Assembly: GCF_900106665.1 (NCBI RefSeq)
Contig: NZ_FNNA01000003.1
Span: 124,001-188,000, forward strand
DNA length: 64,000 bases
From: Paracoccus sanguinis
GTDB lineage: Bacteria; Pseudomonadota; Alphaproteobacteria; Rhodobacterales; Rhodobacteraceae
Reading direction: 5' to 3'
Positions 1 to 9,815 of the stretch are shown one piece after another. A program made the position numbers and the translations under genes. The notes beneath the pieces are model-generated. The model worked only from the letters and a program-made list of their open reading frames with translations. It was not told the DNA's origin and made no database searches. Within the stretch, counting starts at the first letter, position 1. Every line of letters begins with the position of its first letter.

Positions 1-74
1 CCGTCCCGCAAGTTCGACTGAGGGCCGCGTTCCGGCCCGCTCTCCCGCGCGTGAGGCCGATGCAGAACCCCCCC

Positions 75-1016
75 ATGCATATCCACCGCGACTGGCGCGG
101 CCTGCCGGCGTCGGCGCGCGGCGCCAGCGTGGCGATGGGCAATTTCGACGGCGTCCACCTGGGCCACCGCGCGGTCATCGACGCGGCCCGCGCCGCCCGT
201 CCCGAGGCGCCGCTGGGGGCGGTCACGTTCGAGCCGCATCCGCGTGAGTATTTCGCCCGCGCCGCCGGGCGCAGCGAGCCGCCGTTCCGGCTGATGAACC
301 CCGAGGCGCGGGCCAACCGGCTGGCCCGGCACGGGGTGGCGCAACTCTACGAACTGCCCTTCGGCCCGACGCTCGCGGGGCTCACCCCCGAAGAGTTCGC
401 GCGCGAGGTGCTGGCCGAGGGGCTGGGCGTCGTCCACGTCGCCGTCGGCGCCGATTTCCGCTTCGGCCGCGGCCGGGCGGGGGACAGCGCCGCGCTGGCC
501 GAACTGGGGCAGGCGATGGGCTTCGGGGTCACCATCGTGCCGCTCGTCGGTGGCGACGAGCCCGCCAGCTCGACCGCGATCCGCGCCGCGCTCTCCGAAG
601 GGCGGCCGCGCGATGCCGAGGCGATGCTCGGCCACTGGCATCGGATCGAGGGCGAGGTGCTGCACGGCGCGCAGCGCGGCCGCGAGCTGGGCTATCCGAC
701 CGCCAACATGGCGCTGGACGGGCTGCACCTGCCGAAGCTTGGCGTCTATGCGGTTCTGGTCGAGGTGCTGACCGGCCCGCACCGCGGCCATTACCGCGGC
801 GTCGCCAGCCTCGGCGTGCGGCCGATGTTCGGCGAGAACACCCCGAACCTCGAGACCTATCTTTTCGATTTCTCCGGCGATCTCTACGGCGCGCATCTGT
901 CGGTGGCGCTGGTCGACTACCTTCGCCCCGAGGCGAAGTTCGACAGCCTCAAGGCGCTGGTGGCGCAGATGGACGACGACGCCGCCCGCGCCCGCGCCAT
1001 CCTGGCGGCCGGCTGA
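75..1016 (+). CDS. ribF: Bifunctional riboflavin kinase / FAD synthetase RibF
   Basis: Cytosolic flavin enzyme that phosphorylates riboflavin to FMN and adenylylates FMN to FAD. The N-terminal nucleotidyl-transferase domain shows the [10 protein letters not shown] motif and an STAIR motif (residue ~170 region). The C-terminal riboflavin-kinase domain shows GYPTAN followed by GVYAV. Total length (about 313 residues) matches the family. The frame is open from a GTG at 51, and ATGs lie at 60 and 75; I prefer 75 because the protein then begins right before the conserved HRDW stretch, but no strong ribosome site separates them. Its stop overlaps the start of the next gene (TGATG), so it probably leads a three-gene operon with the YcgN-like protein and the aldolase. 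Confidence 0.93.
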   Translation: MHIHRDWRGLPASARGASVAMGNFDGVHLGHRAVIDAARAARPEAPLGAVTFEPHPREYFARAAGRSEPPFRLMNPEARANRLARHGVAQLYELPFGPTLAGLTPEEFAREVLAEGLGVVHVAVGADFRFGRGRAGDSAALAELGQAMGFGVTIVPLVGGDEPASSTAIRAALSEGRPRDAEAMLGHWHRIEGEVLHGAQRGRELGYPTANMALDGLHLPKLGVYAVLVEVLTGPHRGHYRGVASLGVRPMFGENTPNLETYLFDFSGDLYGAHLSVALVDYLRPEAKFDSLKALVAQMDDDAARARAILAAG

Positions 1017-1456
1017 TGCGTCCGCGCTTCTGGGAACTGCCGCTGGCCGAGCTCAGCGCCGCCGAGTGGGAGGCGCTCTGCGACGGCTGCGGCAAGTGCT
1101 GCCTGAACAAGATCGAATACGAGGACGACGGCAGCGTGGATTTCACCCGCGTCGCCTGCCGCCTGCTCGACGGGCAGAGCTGCCGCTGCTCGTCCTATCC
1201 CAACCGCCACGACTTCGTGCCCGACTGCGTGGTGCTGACTCCCCAGAAGCTGCGCGACATCGCCTGGTGGCTGCCCGCGACCTGCGCCTATCGGCTGCGC
1301 GCCGAGGGCAAGCCGCTCTACGACTGGCACCACCTGATCTCGGGCGACCCCGAGGCGATCCACCGCGCCGGCGCCTCGGTCCGCGGCTGGACGGTCAGCG
1401 AGCTGTCGGTCACCGAGGACGAGTGGGACCAGTATGTGATCGAGGATCTGTCATGA
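1016..1456 (+). CDS. YcgN/UPF0260 family cysteine-cluster protein
   Basis: A 146-residue protein of the YcgN/UPF0260 family, which has no firmly assigned function. The sequence shows the family's cysteine cluster: [11 protein letters not shown] near residue 24-34, a [11 protein letters not shown] run near residue 48-58, then a cysteine at DFVPDC and another at PATCAYR. This arrangement suggests metal or Fe-S binding, which is inference. The start codon overlaps the ribF stop and the stop overlaps the next start by four bases (ATGA), so the three genes are translationally coupled. Confidence 0.9.
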   Translation: MRPRFWELPLAELSAAEWEALCDGCGKCCLNKIEYEDDGSVDFTRVACRLLDGQSCRCSSYPNRHDFVPDCVVLTPQKLRDIAWWLPATCAYRLRAEGKPLYDWHHLISGDPEAIHRAGASVRGWTVSELSVTEDEWDQYVIEDLS

Positions 1457-2484
1457 ACTTCGGCTCGGACAACGCCTCGGGCGTCCACCCCCGGATCATG
1501 GCCGCGCTGGCGGCGGCGAACGACGGGGCGGCCGCCTCGTATGGCCGCGACGCACTGACCGCGCAGGCGGTCGAGGCGGTGCGCGAGATGCTGGCCGCGC
1601 CCGACGCGGCGGTGTTCCTGCTCGGCACCGGGACCGGGGCGAATGCGCTGGCCTTGGCGCAGCTTTGCCCGCCCTGGGGGCGGATCTTCTGCCACCGCAC
1701 GGCGCATATCGAGACCTCGGAAAGCGGCGCCCCGGCCTGGATGGCGGGCGGCGCGCAGCTGGCGCTGGTCGAGGGCGACGCGGGTCGGATGACCGCCGCG
1801 ACGCTCGCCCAGCGGATCGCGGACTACCCGCAGGTCGATGAGCATGACGGGCGGAACGCGGTCGTCTCGATCACCAACGCGACCGAGTGGGGGACGGTGC
1901 ACGACCCGGCCTCGGTCGCGGCGCTGGCCGGGGTGGCGCGCGACGGCGGCATGGCCGTCCACATCGACGGCGCCCGTTTTGCCAATGCGGTGGCGGCGAC
2001 CGGGGCGGCGCCCGCCGATCTGACGCAGGCCGCCGGCGTCGATGCGCTGTCGCTGGGCGGGACGAAGAACGGCTGCCTCGCGCTTGAGGCGGTGGTGTTT
2101 TTCCACCCCGACCGGGCCCGCGACTTCGCCTTCCGCCGGATGCGGGCCGGGCATCTGTGGTCCAAGCACCGCTTCCTCGCCGCGCAGATGCTGGCCTGGC
2201 TCGACGGCGGGCTGTGGCTCGACCTCGCCCGCCACGCCAACGCCGCCGCCGGCGAAATTGCGGCGACGCTTACCGCGGCAGGCCACACCCCGCTGGTCCC
2301 GGTCGAGGCGAACGAGGTCTTCGTGCGGCTCCCCGTGCCCGAGATCGCCCGCCTGCGCGCCGCGGGGCTGCGCGCGGCCGACTGGCCGGCCGAGGGCGAC
2401 GACGCCGGGTCCGCGACGATCCGGCTGGTGACGAGCTGGGCCACCACCGACGCCGAGATCGCGGCGCTGGGGGCGGCGCTCTAA
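1453..2484 (+). CDS. ltaE: Low-specificity L-threonine aldolase (PLP enzyme)
   Basis: PLP-dependent beta-eliminating lyase of the aspartate aminotransferase fold that cleaves L-threonine or allo-threonine to glycine and acetaldehyde. It is 343 residues long and begins [10 protein letters not shown], as usual for this family. The PLP lysine is in SLGGTKNG (Lys205), and the [10 protein letters not shown] motif supplies the Asp that contacts the pyridine nitrogen. The start overlaps the upstream stop as ATGA. It ends back to back with the convergent cinA gene, their 3' ends overlapping by four bases. Other members of this lyase family exist, so substrate preference is not certain. Confidence 0.88.
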   Translation: MNFGSDNASGVHPRIMAALAAANDGAAASYGRDALTAQAVEAVREMLAAPDAAVFLLGTGTGANALALAQLCPPWGRIFCHRTAHIETSESGAPAWMAGGAQLALVEGDAGRMTAATLAQRIADYPQVDEHDGRNAVVSITNATEWGTVHDPASVAALAGVARDGGMAVHIDGARFANAVAATGAAPADLTQAAGVDALSLGGTKNGCLALEAVVFFHPDRARDFAFRRMRAGHLWSKHRFLAAQMLAWLDGGLWLDLARHANAAAGEIAATLTAAGHTPLVPVEANEVFVRLPVPEIARLRAAGLRAADWPAEGDDAGSATIRLVTSWATTDAEIAALGAAL

Positions 2485-2954
2485 GCCAGCGCCCCCAGCA
2501 CCATCCGCAGCGCGTGCTCGACCGTTGCGGCGCGCACGGCGCGGCGGCCGCGGGAGCCGAACTCGACCGTCTCGGTCCGCACGCCCTCGGGTGTGGCGAG
2601 GCCGAAGCAGACCCGGCCCTCGGGCTTGAATTCGGACCCGCCGGGCCCGGCGATCCCCGTCACCGCGACGGCCATCCCGGCGCCTGACCGCGCCTGCGCG
2701 CCGGCGGCCATCTCGGCCGCGACCGCCTCGCTCACCGCGCCGTGGGCGGCGAGCGTCGCCTCGGACACCCCGAGCATCCGGGTCTTGGCCGCGTTCGAGT
2801 AGGTGACGAAGCCGCAGTCCACCACATCCGACGACCCCGGCACCTCGGTCAGCGCCGCGGCGATCAGCCCGCCGGTGCAGCTTTCCGCCGTGGCGAGCGT
2901 CACGCCCCGGGCGCGCGCGGCGGCGAGCACCTCGGCCGCGAGCCCCGCGGCCAT
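2481..2954 (-). CDS. CinA-family protein, nicotinamide-nucleotide amidohydrolase (PncC type)
   Basis: Stand-alone CinA C-terminal domain of 157 residues. Members of this family deamidate nicotinamide mononucleotide to nicotinate mononucleotide in pyridine-nucleotide salvage. The active-site motif ATAESCTGGL lies near the N-terminus, followed by the conserved GFVTYSNAAK and GIAGPGGS motifs. The N-terminal molybdopterin-binding half of full-length CinA is absent, which is normal for the PncC form. The start ATG overlaps the pgpA stop (TGATG), so it is the last gene of an ispDF–pgpA–cinA operon, a common alphaproteobacterial order. Confidence 0.9.
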   Translation of the reverse strand: MAAGLAAEVLAAARARGVTLATAESCTGGLIAAALTEVPGSSDVVDCGFVTYSNAAKTRMLGVSEATLAAHGAVSEAVAAEMAAGAQARSGAGMAVAVTGIAGPGGSEFKPEGRVCFGLATPEGVRTETVEFGSRGRRAVRAATVEHALRMVLGALA

Positions 2955-3442
2955 CACATCAGCCCGTGCGAGATGCCTGCCGCGACGATGGTGGCGAGCG
3001 CTGCGAAAAGCCCGGCCCAGAGGTCGTCGAGCATCACCCCGTCGGCGTCCGCGCGGGCATCGGCGCGGCCCACGAGCCACGGCTTCCAGATGTCGAAGAG
3101 GCGAAAGAACAGGAACGGCGCCACCAGCCCCGGCCAGGGGATGACCGAGGCCGGCAGCCCGGCGAACCAGAACCCCGCCGAGGCGGCGCAGAAGGCGATG
3201 AGCTGGCCCGCGACCTCGTCGATGACGATCTCGCTGCGGTCCTTGTCGGCCATCCCCGCCGTGAACCGCCGCACCGACCAGAAGCCGAGCGCGATGGCCG
3301 CCAGCGTCGCCGCCGCCACCAGCGGGAAATGCCCCAGCCGGTGCAGGGCGTAGCCGAGGCCGATCGTGACCGCCGAGGCCCAAGAGCCGGGCGCGGGGCG
3401 CAGGTGGCCGATGCCGAAGAGGGTGGCGATGGCGCGGTCCAT
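2954..3442 (-). CDS. pgpA: Phosphatidylglycerophosphatase A
   Basis: Inner-membrane phosphatase that converts phosphatidylglycerophosphate to phosphatidylglycerol. The 162-residue sequence begins with the family signature FGIGHLRPAPGSWAS, contains DEVAGQ near residue 75, and has several hydrophobic membrane segments. The DDLWAG stretch near the end is also typical. It overlaps ispDF upstream and the CinA-type gene downstream by TGATG junctions, indicating tight translational coupling. Confidence 0.92.
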   Translation of the reverse strand: MDRAIATLFGIGHLRPAPGSWASAVTIGLGYALHRLGHFPLVAAATLAAIALGFWSVRRFTAGMADKDRSEIVIDEVAGQLIAFCAASAGFWFAGLPASVIPWPGLVAPFLFFRLFDIWKPWLVGRADARADADGVMLDDLWAGLFAALATIVAAGISHGLM

Positions 3443-4614
3443 CAGGCGCCTCCGATCAGCGTGGCGGTGGCGAGGGCGGCGATGCCCTCCTCACGCCCGG
3501 TGAAGCCGAGCCGTTCCGAGGTGGTCGCCTTGACGCTGACCCGGCCCGGCTCGACCCCCATGATGTCGGCCAGTCGCGCCTGCATGGCCGCGGCGTGGGG
3601 GCCGATCTTCGGCCGCTCGCAGACCAGCGTCACGTCGGCGTTGCCGAGCCGGAAGCCGCGCGCGCGGGCCAGCTCGGCCGCGTGGCGCAGGAAGATGTCC
3701 GAGGCCGCGCCCTTCCACTGCGGGTCCGAGGGCGGGAAGTGCCGGCCGATGTCGCCCTCGGCGAGCGCGCCGTAGATCGCGTCGGTCAGCGCGTGCATCC
3801 CCACGTCGGCGTCGGAATGGCCGACCAGCCCGCGCTCATGCGGCACGAGCACCCCGCAGAGCCAGACCCCCTCGCCGGGGCCGAAGGCGTGCACGTCGTA
3901 GCCGTTCCCGAGCCGCACATCCATGCCGGCCTCCATCATCCGTCCGGCGCGTTCGAGATCGCCGGGATAGGTCAGTTTCAGATTGTCCTCGTCGCCCGCG
4001 ACGATGGTGACCTCGATCCCGGCGCGGCGGGCGAGTTCGACGTCGTCCGCCGCCCCCTCGGTCGCGGCGCGATGGGCGGCGAGGATGGGGCCGAGCGCGA
4101 AGCCCTGCGGGGTCTGGGCGCGGAACAGCCCGTCGCGGGCGGCAAAGCCCGTCACCCGGTCCTCGGCGCCGCGCCACAGCGCATCGGTGACGGGCAGGGC
4201 CGGGGCGGCGGCGGGCGCCCCCTCGGCCAGCGCCGTCAGAACCCGGGCGATCACCGCCTGCGAGACCAGCGGGCGGGCCGCGTCGTGGATCAGCACATGG
4301 GTCACGCCCGCGCCCTCGAGCGTCTCGAGCCCGGCGCGCACGCTCTCGGACCGCGTGGCGCCGCCCGCGACCAGCACCACGGGGCCGGCGAGTTCCTCGA
4401 CCGCGCGGTCCATGTCCTCGGGGGCGACGATGACGACCACCCGGGCGAAGCCGCGAAAGGCCGCGATGCTGCGGGCGATGACGCTTTGCCCGGCGAGGGA
4501 CTGCCATTGCTTCGGCGCCGCGCCGCCCATCCGCGTGCCGCGCCCGGCGCCGGTGACGAGCACCGCCGTGGTGGCCGCAAGGGGCGGCAGGGGGGAAGGG
4601 GGACCGTTGCGCAT
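3442..4614 (-). CDS. ispDF: Bifunctional MEP cytidylyltransferase / MECDP synthase IspDF
   Basis: Fusion enzyme of the non-mevalonate isoprenoid pathway, about 390 residues. The N-terminal IspD half has [10 protein letters not shown] and transfers CMP to methylerythritol phosphate. The C-terminal IspF half starts at [10 protein letters not shown] and carries GHSDADV and [13 protein letters not shown]; it forms the cyclodiphosphate. The frame is open 36 bases further upstream, but the ATG at 4614 gives the usual N-terminus. The fusion is common in alphaproteobacteria. It heads the ispDF–pgpA–cinA operon and is divergent from rpiA, with a 138-bp shared promoter region. Confidence 0.95.
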   Translation of the reverse strand: MRNGPPSPLPPLAATTAVLVTGAGRGTRMGGAAPKQWQSLAGQSVIARSIAAFRGFARVVVIVAPEDMDRAVEELAGPVVLVAGGATRSESVRAGLETLEGAGVTHVLIHDAARPLVSQAVIARVLTALAEGAPAAAPALPVTDALWRGAEDRVTGFAARDGLFRAQTPQGFALGPILAAHRAATEGAADDVELARRAGIEVTIVAGDEDNLKLTYPGDLERAGRMMEAGMDVRLGNGYDVHAFGPGEGVWLCGVLVPHERGLVGHSDADVGMHALTDAIYGALAEGDIGRHFPPSDPQWKGAASDIFLRHAAELARARGFRLGNADVTLVCERPKIGPHAAAMQARLADIMGVEPGRVSVKATTSERLGFTGREEGIAALATATLIGGA

Positions 4615-4752
4615 CGCCCTGCGGATACGCCAAGCCCGCTCGGGTCGCAACCGCGCCCCGCGGGCAGGCTCCCATCGCCCCCCCCTCGCACCCGGGCCGG
4701 ATCGCCGCTATATCCCCTTCGCATCACCCGCCGCCGCGACAAGGAGCCCGCC

Positions 4753-5481
4753 ATGGCCGACCCCACCCCCTCGGATGCCGCCAAGGACGCCGCCGCCCGC
4801 GCCGCGGTGGCGCTGGTCGAGGACGGGATGCGCCTCGGGCTCGGCACCGGCTCGACCGCGGTGTTCATGGTCCATCGCCTGGCCGAGCGCATCCGCGCCG
4901 AGGGGCTGCGCCTGCGCTGCGCCGCGACCAGCCGGGCGACCTGCGAACTCGCCGGCCAGCTCGGCATCCAGATCGAGGAGCTGGACGCGATCGGCTGGCT
5001 CGACCTGACGCTCGACGGCGCGGACGAGATCGACCCCGACCTCAATCTCATCAAGGGCGGCGGCGGCGCGCATTTGCGCGAAAAGATCATCGCCGCGGCC
5101 TCGGACCGGATGGTGGTCATCGCCGACCCGACCAAGGTGGTCGAGCAGCTCGGCGCCTTCCACCTGCCCGTCGAGGTGCTGGGCTTCGGGGTCGAGGCGA
5201 CGCGCATCCACATCCAGCGCCTGCTTGACGCGATGGATCTGAGCCAGCGCCCGATGCTGGTGCGCCAGCGCGACGGCGCGGCGTTCCGCACCGACGAGGG
5301 CAACCTGATCCTCGACCTGTCGCTCGAGTGCATCCCCGACCCCGCGGCGCTGGCGCGCGGGCTGAACGCGGTGCCGGGCGTGGTCGAGCACGGGCTTTTC
5401 CTGAACATGTGCCAGCTGGCGCTGATCGGCAGCCCGGACGGCTCGGTAATCGAGCTGACCCGGACCGAGGATTTGACATGA
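4753..5481 (+). CDS. rpiA: Ribose-5-phosphate isomerase A
   Basis: Pentose-phosphate enzyme interconverting ribose 5-phosphate and ribulose 5-phosphate. The 242-residue product has GTGSTA for phosphate binding, LDGADEIDP, and KGGGGAHLREK with the catalytic glutamate region. The ATG at 4753 follows a clear AAGGAG ribosome site at 4741. Longer open reading to the left is a GC-driven extension over the ispDF antisense strand. Its stop overlaps the next gene's start, coupling it to glutathione reductase. Confidence 0.95.
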   Translation: MADPTPSDAAKDAAARAAVALVEDGMRLGLGTGSTAVFMVHRLAERIRAEGLRLRCAATSRATCELAGQLGIQIEELDAIGWLDLTLDGADEIDPDLNLIKGGGGAHLREKIIAAASDRMVVIADPTKVVEQLGAFHLPVEVLGFGVEATRIHIQRLLDAMDLSQRPMLVRQRDGAAFRTDEGNLILDLSLECIPDPAALARGLNAVPGVVEHGLFLNMCQLALIGSPDGSVIELTRTEDLT

Positions 5482-6857
5482 GCTTCGACTACGACCTCTT
5501 CGTGATCGGCGGCGGATCGGGGGGCGTGCGCGCCGCCCGCATCGCGGCCTCGCAGCACGGCGCCCGCGTGGGGCTGGCCGAGGAAAGCCGCATGGGCGGC
5601 ACCTGCGTGATCCGCGGCTGCGTGCCGAAGAAGCTGATGATCTTCGCCTCGGGCGCCCCCGCCGCCGCCGCCGAGGCGCGCGGCTACGGCTGGACCGGCG
5701 CGACCGAGGGGCGCTTCGACTGGCCGCTCTTCCGCGGCAAGCTGCACGAGGAGCTCTCGCGGCTCGAGGGGCTCTATGCCGGCGGGCTGCGCGCCGCGGG
5801 CGTGGACATCCACCCCCAGCGCGCCAAGCTCGCCGATCCGCATACGGTCGAACTGGCCGACGGGACGCGCCTGACCGCCAAGCACATCCTGATCGCGGTC
5901 GGCGGGCGCCCGAGCCTGCCCGGCATCCCCGGCGAGGAACTGGGGCTGATCTCGGACCACCTGTTCGACCTCGACACGCTGCCCGCGCGGGTGCTGATCG
6001 TTGGCGGCGGCTTCATCGCCTGCGAATACGCGACGATCCTGAACGGGCTCGGCTGCGACACCACCATCGCCTATCGCGGCGACAAGCTGCTGCGCGGCTT
6101 CGATGGCGAGTGCCGGACGCTCGCCACCCACCAGATCGAGAACCTGGGCGTCACCCTGCGGCTGAACGACAGTCCGACGCGGCTGGACCGTGACGGCGCG
6201 GGCATCCGCGCCAGCTTCTCGGGCGGCGCGGCCGAGACCTATGACGCGGTGATGTTCGCCACCGGCCGGGCGCCCTACACCGGCGGCCTGGGGCTGGAAA
6301 ACACCGGCGTCATCGTGGGCGCGCGCGGCCAGATCGAGGTCGACCAGTGGTCGCAGACCGCGGTGCCCTCGATCTACGCGGTGGGCGACGTGACCGACCG
6401 GGTGAACCTGACCCCGGTCGCGATCCGCGAGGGGCACAGCTTCGCCGACACGGTGTTCGGCGCCCAGCCGCGCTGCGTCGATCACAGCCTGATCGCCAGC
6501 GCCGTCTATCTGCGCCCGCACGAGCTCGGCACCATCGGCCTGACCGAGGAAGAGGCCGCCGAACAGGGCCCGATCGAGGTCTATGCCGCGAGCTTCCGCC
6601 CGATGCGGTCGCTGTTCGCGGGGTCCGAGGCGCGGGCGCTGATGAAGCTGATCGTCTGCGACCGAACGCGGCGGGTGCTCGGCTGCCACATCTTCGCGCC
6701 CGAGGCGGGCGAGATGATCCAGCTCGTCGCCGTGGCGATGGGGATGGGGGCGACCAAGGAACAGTTCGACGCGGCGATGGCGGTCCACCCGACCTTGGCC
6801 GAAGAGCTGGTGACGATGCGCGCGCCGGTCCGCCGGGCCGGGGGCGCCACGGTCTGA
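5478..6857 (+). CDS. gor: Glutathione-disulfide reductase
   Basis: FAD-dependent, NADPH-using disulfide reductase (459 residues) that keeps glutathione reduced. It shows the FAD-binding GGGSGGVRAAR, the redox-active GTCVIRGCVPKK cysteine pair, a second nucleotide-binding GGGFIACEYA, and the C-terminal active-site HPTLAEE. Arginines in YRGDKLLRGFD after the second Rossmann motif fit NADPH preference. It overlaps rpiA by four bases. The same window encodes a monothiol glutaredoxin and a Prx5-type peroxiredoxin that probably rely on the same thiol pool. Confidence 0.94.
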   Translation: MSFDYDLFVIGGGSGGVRAARIAASQHGARVGLAEESRMGGTCVIRGCVPKKLMIFASGAPAAAAEARGYGWTGATEGRFDWPLFRGKLHEELSRLEGLYAGGLRAAGVDIHPQRAKLADPHTVELADGTRLTAKHILIAVGGRPSLPGIPGEELGLISDHLFDLDTLPARVLIVGGGFIACEYATILNGLGCDTTIAYRGDKLLRGFDGECRTLATHQIENLGVTLRLNDSPTRLDRDGAGIRASFSGGAAETYDAVMFATGRAPYTGGLGLENTGVIVGARGQIEVDQWSQTAVPSIYAVGDVTDRVNLTPVAIREGHSFADTVFGAQPRCVDHSLIASAVYLRPHELGTIGLTEEEAAEQGPIEVYAASFRPMRSLFAGSEARALMKLIVCDRTRRVLGCHIFAPEAGEMIQLVAVAMGMGATKEQFDAAMAVHPTLAEELVTMRAPVRRAGGATV

Positions 6858-6928
6858 GAGGGCGGCCCCGGGTGACCGGCGGCGCGGCGGGCGGGGTGCC
6901 CGCGGCCGCGCTTCGGGGCGGTTGGCAC

Positions 6929-6956
6929 TTGTCCTCACGGGGTTTCCCCCTAGTTA
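6929..6956 (+). promoter_or_regulatory. Candidate promoter of hflKC
   Basis: A TTGTCC -35-like hexamer (6929-6934) and a TAGTTA -10-like hexamer (6951-6956) are separated by 16 bases, placed about 30 bases before the hflK start. This is the only good match in the gor–hflK gap; it is read by eye only. Confidence 0.35.
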
Positions 6957-6985
6957 GGACCAGAGTTTGGACGAAAGGCGTGACG

Positions 6986-8356
6986 ATGGCACAAGGACCT
7001 TGGGGCGGCGGCAGCGGCGGCAACGACGACGAGCGTCCGCCGCGCCCGCAACCTCCGCGCCCCGAGGGCGGGCGTGACGGTGGGCGCGACGGGGGGCGCC
7101 CCGACCGGGGCGAGACGCCGCGGCCCTGGGGCCAGCCGGGTGGACAGCAGCAGCCGCCGCAGGGCGGCCGCCGGCCCGAGACGCAGGTGCCCGAGATCGA
7201 AGAGCTGATGCGCAAGGGCCAGGACCGCCTGCGCGTCCTGATGGGCGGGCGCGACGGCGCGCCACGTCCGGGCGGGCCGCGCGGCCCGATGGGCACCGGC
7301 CCGACCCTGCCGCGGATGGACCGCGGCAAATGGGGGATCGCGGCGCTGGTCGCCGTCGGCCTCTGGGCCGCCTCGAGCTTCTACACCGTCGACACCGGCG
7401 AAAAATCGGTCGAGCTTATGTTCGGCCGTCCCTACGCCGTCCGCGACGAGGGCCTGAACTTCGCGCCCTGGCCCTTCGTCACCCGCCAGCTCGTCGCCGT
7501 CACCGGCGAGCGCACGATCGAGATCGGCACCGGGCGCGACGCGCTTGACAGCGGGCTGATGCTGACCCGCGACCAGAACATCGTCGACATGAGCTATCAG
7601 GTGGTCTGGAACGTCTCGAACCCCGAGCAATTCCTGTTCAACCTCGCCGACCCCGAGGGCACCATCCGCGCCGTCGCCGAAAGCGCCATGCGCGACATCG
7701 TGGCGCGCTCGGAACTCGCCCCGATCCTCAACCGCGACCGCGGCCAGATCGCCCGCGACGCCGAGATGGCGATCCAGGCGACGCTCGACAGCTATCAGTC
7801 GGGGATCAACGTGGTCCGCGTGAACCTCGGCCGCGCCGACCCCCCGCAGGAGGTCATCAACAGCTTCCGCGAGGTGCAGGCCGCCCAGCAGGAACGCGAC
7901 CGGCTTGAGAAAGAGGCCGACGCCTACGCCAACCGCGTGCTCGCCAACGCCCGCGGTGAGGCCGCGGCGATGGTCGAGCAGGCCGAGGCCTATCGCGCCC
8001 AGGCCGTCAACGACGCCCAGGGTGAGGCCGCGCGCTTCAACTCGGTGCGCGAGGAATACGTCAAGGCCCCGGACGTCACCCGGCGGCGGATGTATCTCGA
8101 GACGATGGAGCGGGTGCTCGGCAGCGTGAACAAGGTCATCATCGAAAGCGGCGCCCAGGGCGGGCAGGGCGTCGTGCCCTATCTGCCGCTCGACCAGCTG
8201 CGCCCGCAGGGCGGGCAGATGGGCCAGCAGCAGATGGGCCAGCAGCAGATGGGCCAGCAGACGGGGCAGGTGGCCCCGCAGATGGGCCAGACCGGACCCG
8301 TCGACCAGTCCGCAACCCCGGCGCTGCCGGGCCAGACCGTGATGGGGGGCAACTGA
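6986..8356 (+). CDS. hflK: FtsH protease modulator subunit HflK
   Basis: SPFH/stomatin-family membrane protein that with HflC cages and modulates the FtsH protease. The 456-residue product starts with a Gly/Arg/Pro-rich cytosolic segment (to about residue 105). One membrane span follows (about 115-132, WGIAALVAVGLWAA), then the periplasmic band-7 domain with a long Ala/Glu/Arg coiled coil near residues 290-360. The tail is unusual: glutamine/methionine/glycine rich, with short exact repeats. The ATG at 6986 follows a GAAAGG ribosome site. hflC starts one base after the stop. Confidence 0.93.
   Translation: MAQGPWGGGSGGNDDERPPRPQPPRPEGGRDGGRDGGRPDRGETPRPWGQPGGQQQPPQGGRRPETQVPEIEELMRKGQDRLRVLMGGRDGAPRPGGPRGPMGTGPTLPRMDRGKWGIAALVAVGLWAASSFYTVDTGEKSVELMFGRPYAVRDEGLNFAPWPFVTRQLVAVTGERTIEIGTGRDALDSGLMLTRDQNIVDMSYQVVWNVSNPEQFLFNLADPEGTIRAVAESAMRDIVARSELAPILNRDRGQIARDAEMAIQATLDSYQSGINVVRVNLGRADPPQEVINSFREVQAAQQERDRLEKEADAYANRVLANARGEAAAMVEQAEAYRAQAVNDAQGEAARFNSVREEYVKAPDVTRRRMYLETMERVLGSVNKVIIESGAQGGQGVVPYLPLDQLRPQGGQMGQQQMGQQQMGQQTGQVAPQMGQTGPVDQSATPALPGQTVMGGN
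8219..8263 (+). repeat. 15-bp tandem repeat inside hflK 3' end
   Basis: The unit atgggccagcagcag occurs twice exactly and a third time imperfectly, encoding MGQQQ MGQQQ MGQQT. It lengthens the low-complexity periplasmic tail of HflK and keeps the reading frame, so copy number could vary without destroying the protein. Confidence 0.8.
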
Positions 8357-8357
8357 C

Positions 8358-9599
8358 ATGCGCCGCGCGCTTTCCTTCTTTGCCCTGCCGGTCGTGGTCG
8401 TCGTCGGCCTTCTGGTGATGGCCTCGATCTACATCGTCGACGTGCGCGAAAAGGTGCTCGTCCTGCGCTTCGGCGAGGTCGTGGCGGTCCGCGAGGAACC
8501 TGGCCTCGGCTTCAAGATGCCGGTCATCGACCGGGTGGTGCGCTATGACGCGCGCATCCTCGGCCTGCCGACCGACCCGATGGAGGTCACGCCGCTCGAT
8601 GACCGCCGCCTCGTGGTAGACGCCTTTGCGCGCTGGCAGGTGAACGACGCCGTGACCTTCCGCCGCGCGACCGGCGAGGGCGGCATCGACTTCGCCCAGA
8701 ACCGGCTCGCCGGCATCCTCAACAACGCCATCCGTCAGGTGCTGGGCTCGGTGCCCTCGACCGCGGTGCTGTCGCAGGACCGCACCAACCTGATGGGCCA
8801 GATCCGCGACGCCGCCCGCGGCGAGGCCGAGGCGCTGGGGGTGCAGATCATCGACGTGCGCCTGACCCGCACCGACCTGCCCGAGCAGAACCTGACCGCA
8901 ACCTACGCCCGGATGCGGGCCGAGCGCGAGCGCGAGGCCGCCGACGAGATCGCCCGCGGCGGCGAGGCCGCGCAGCGGGTCCGCGCCACCGCCGACCGGA
9001 CGGTGGTCGAGCTGACCTCGGACGCCCGCCGCCGGTCCGAGATCGTCCGCGGTGAGGCCGACGCGCAGCGCAACGCCATCTACGCCCAGGCCTTCGGGCA
9101 GGACCCCGAGTTCTTCGCCTTCACCCGCTCGATGACCGCCTATGAGCGGGCGCTGCGGGGGCAGAACAGCTCGCTCGTGATCAACCCCGAGGGCGAGTTC
9201 TTCAGCTACCTCGGCGCGGGCGGCAATCCGAACGGGGTGAGCCCGGTCGCGGTCCCTCCCGAGGTCGCAGCGGCGGTCCCCGCCGACGCGCCTTCGACGG
9301 CCGAGGTCGCGGCCGAAGCCGCCGCCCAGGCCGCTGCGGCGGCCGAGGCAGCCGCGGCGACCGCCGCCCGCGCCGAGGGCGGCGCGGAAAGCGAGCCGGG
9401 CGAGGCGACCATCGCGGTCCCCGATGCGGTGGGCACCGTGCCGGGCCTCGAAGGTGAGCCTGCGGCCGGCACCGCCACCGACGCGGCCACTACGGCCCCG
9501 GTCGACGCGCCGGCCCCCGCGCCCGCCGCTACGCCGCCTGCCGCGGACCCGGCGGCGACCCCCGCCGCCCCCGCCGATTCGGTGCCGCCGGCCAACTGA
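8358..9599 (+). CDS. hflC: FtsH protease modulator subunit HflC
   Basis: Partner of HflK in the membrane complex that regulates FtsH. There is a single N-terminal membrane span (about residues 5-25) followed by the SPFH/band-7 domain ending near residue 295 (FFAFTRSMTAYERAL then FFSYLG). The protein is 413 residues, longer than the usual ~300, because of an Ala/Pro/Glu-rich tail of about 110 residues. That extension is low complexity and has no recognisable domain. A strong terminator 24 bases after the stop closes the operon. Confidence 0.92.
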   Translation: MRRALSFFALPVVVVVGLLVMASIYIVDVREKVLVLRFGEVVAVREEPGLGFKMPVIDRVVRYDARILGLPTDPMEVTPLDDRRLVVDAFARWQVNDAVTFRRATGEGGIDFAQNRLAGILNNAIRQVLGSVPSTAVLSQDRTNLMGQIRDAARGEAEALGVQIIDVRLTRTDLPEQNLTATYARMRAEREREAADEIARGGEAAQRVRATADRTVVELTSDARRRSEIVRGEADAQRNAIYAQAFGQDPEFFAFTRSMTAYERALRGQNSSLVINPEGEFFSYLGAGGNPNGVSPVAVPPEVAAAVPADAPSTAEVAAEAAAQAAAAAEAAAATAARAEGGAESEPGEATIAVPDAVGTVPGLEGEPAAGTATDAATTAPVDAPAPAPAATPPAADPAATPAAPADSVPPAN

Positions 9600-9622
9600 C
9601 GCGTCCCGCTACCGCAAAGATC

Positions 9623-9654
9623 AAGGCGCAGCCCCCCGGGGCTGCGCCTTTTTT
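9623..9654 (+). terminator. Intrinsic terminator after hflC
   Basis: Stem of 13 pairs (9623-9635 with 9638-9650) with a two-base loop, followed by a T run to 9654. Confidence 0.92.
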
Positions 9655-9815
9655 GCGTCGCCCCGTCCGCTCGGCGCTTGCGTCAACCGCCCGCGCCCCT
9701 CACGATGAAATGACGATCCGCACTGTTGCCTTGTCGCCACGAGCGACCACATTGGCCGCACCCGACCCGCCGCCGGACGGGCTCACGATCCGGTCACCTG
9801 ACGGAGATCAAACGC

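Noticed and set aside
1-21. Possible 3' end of a gene before ribF
   Set aside because: The frame ending in TGA at 19-21 reads PSRKFD, which may be the tail of an upstream gene, but six codons are too few to support a feature.
4302-6938. Minus-strand open frame of 878 codons over rpiA and gor
   Set aside because: Crosses two well-supported genes and the ispDF/rpiA promoter region; no motif.
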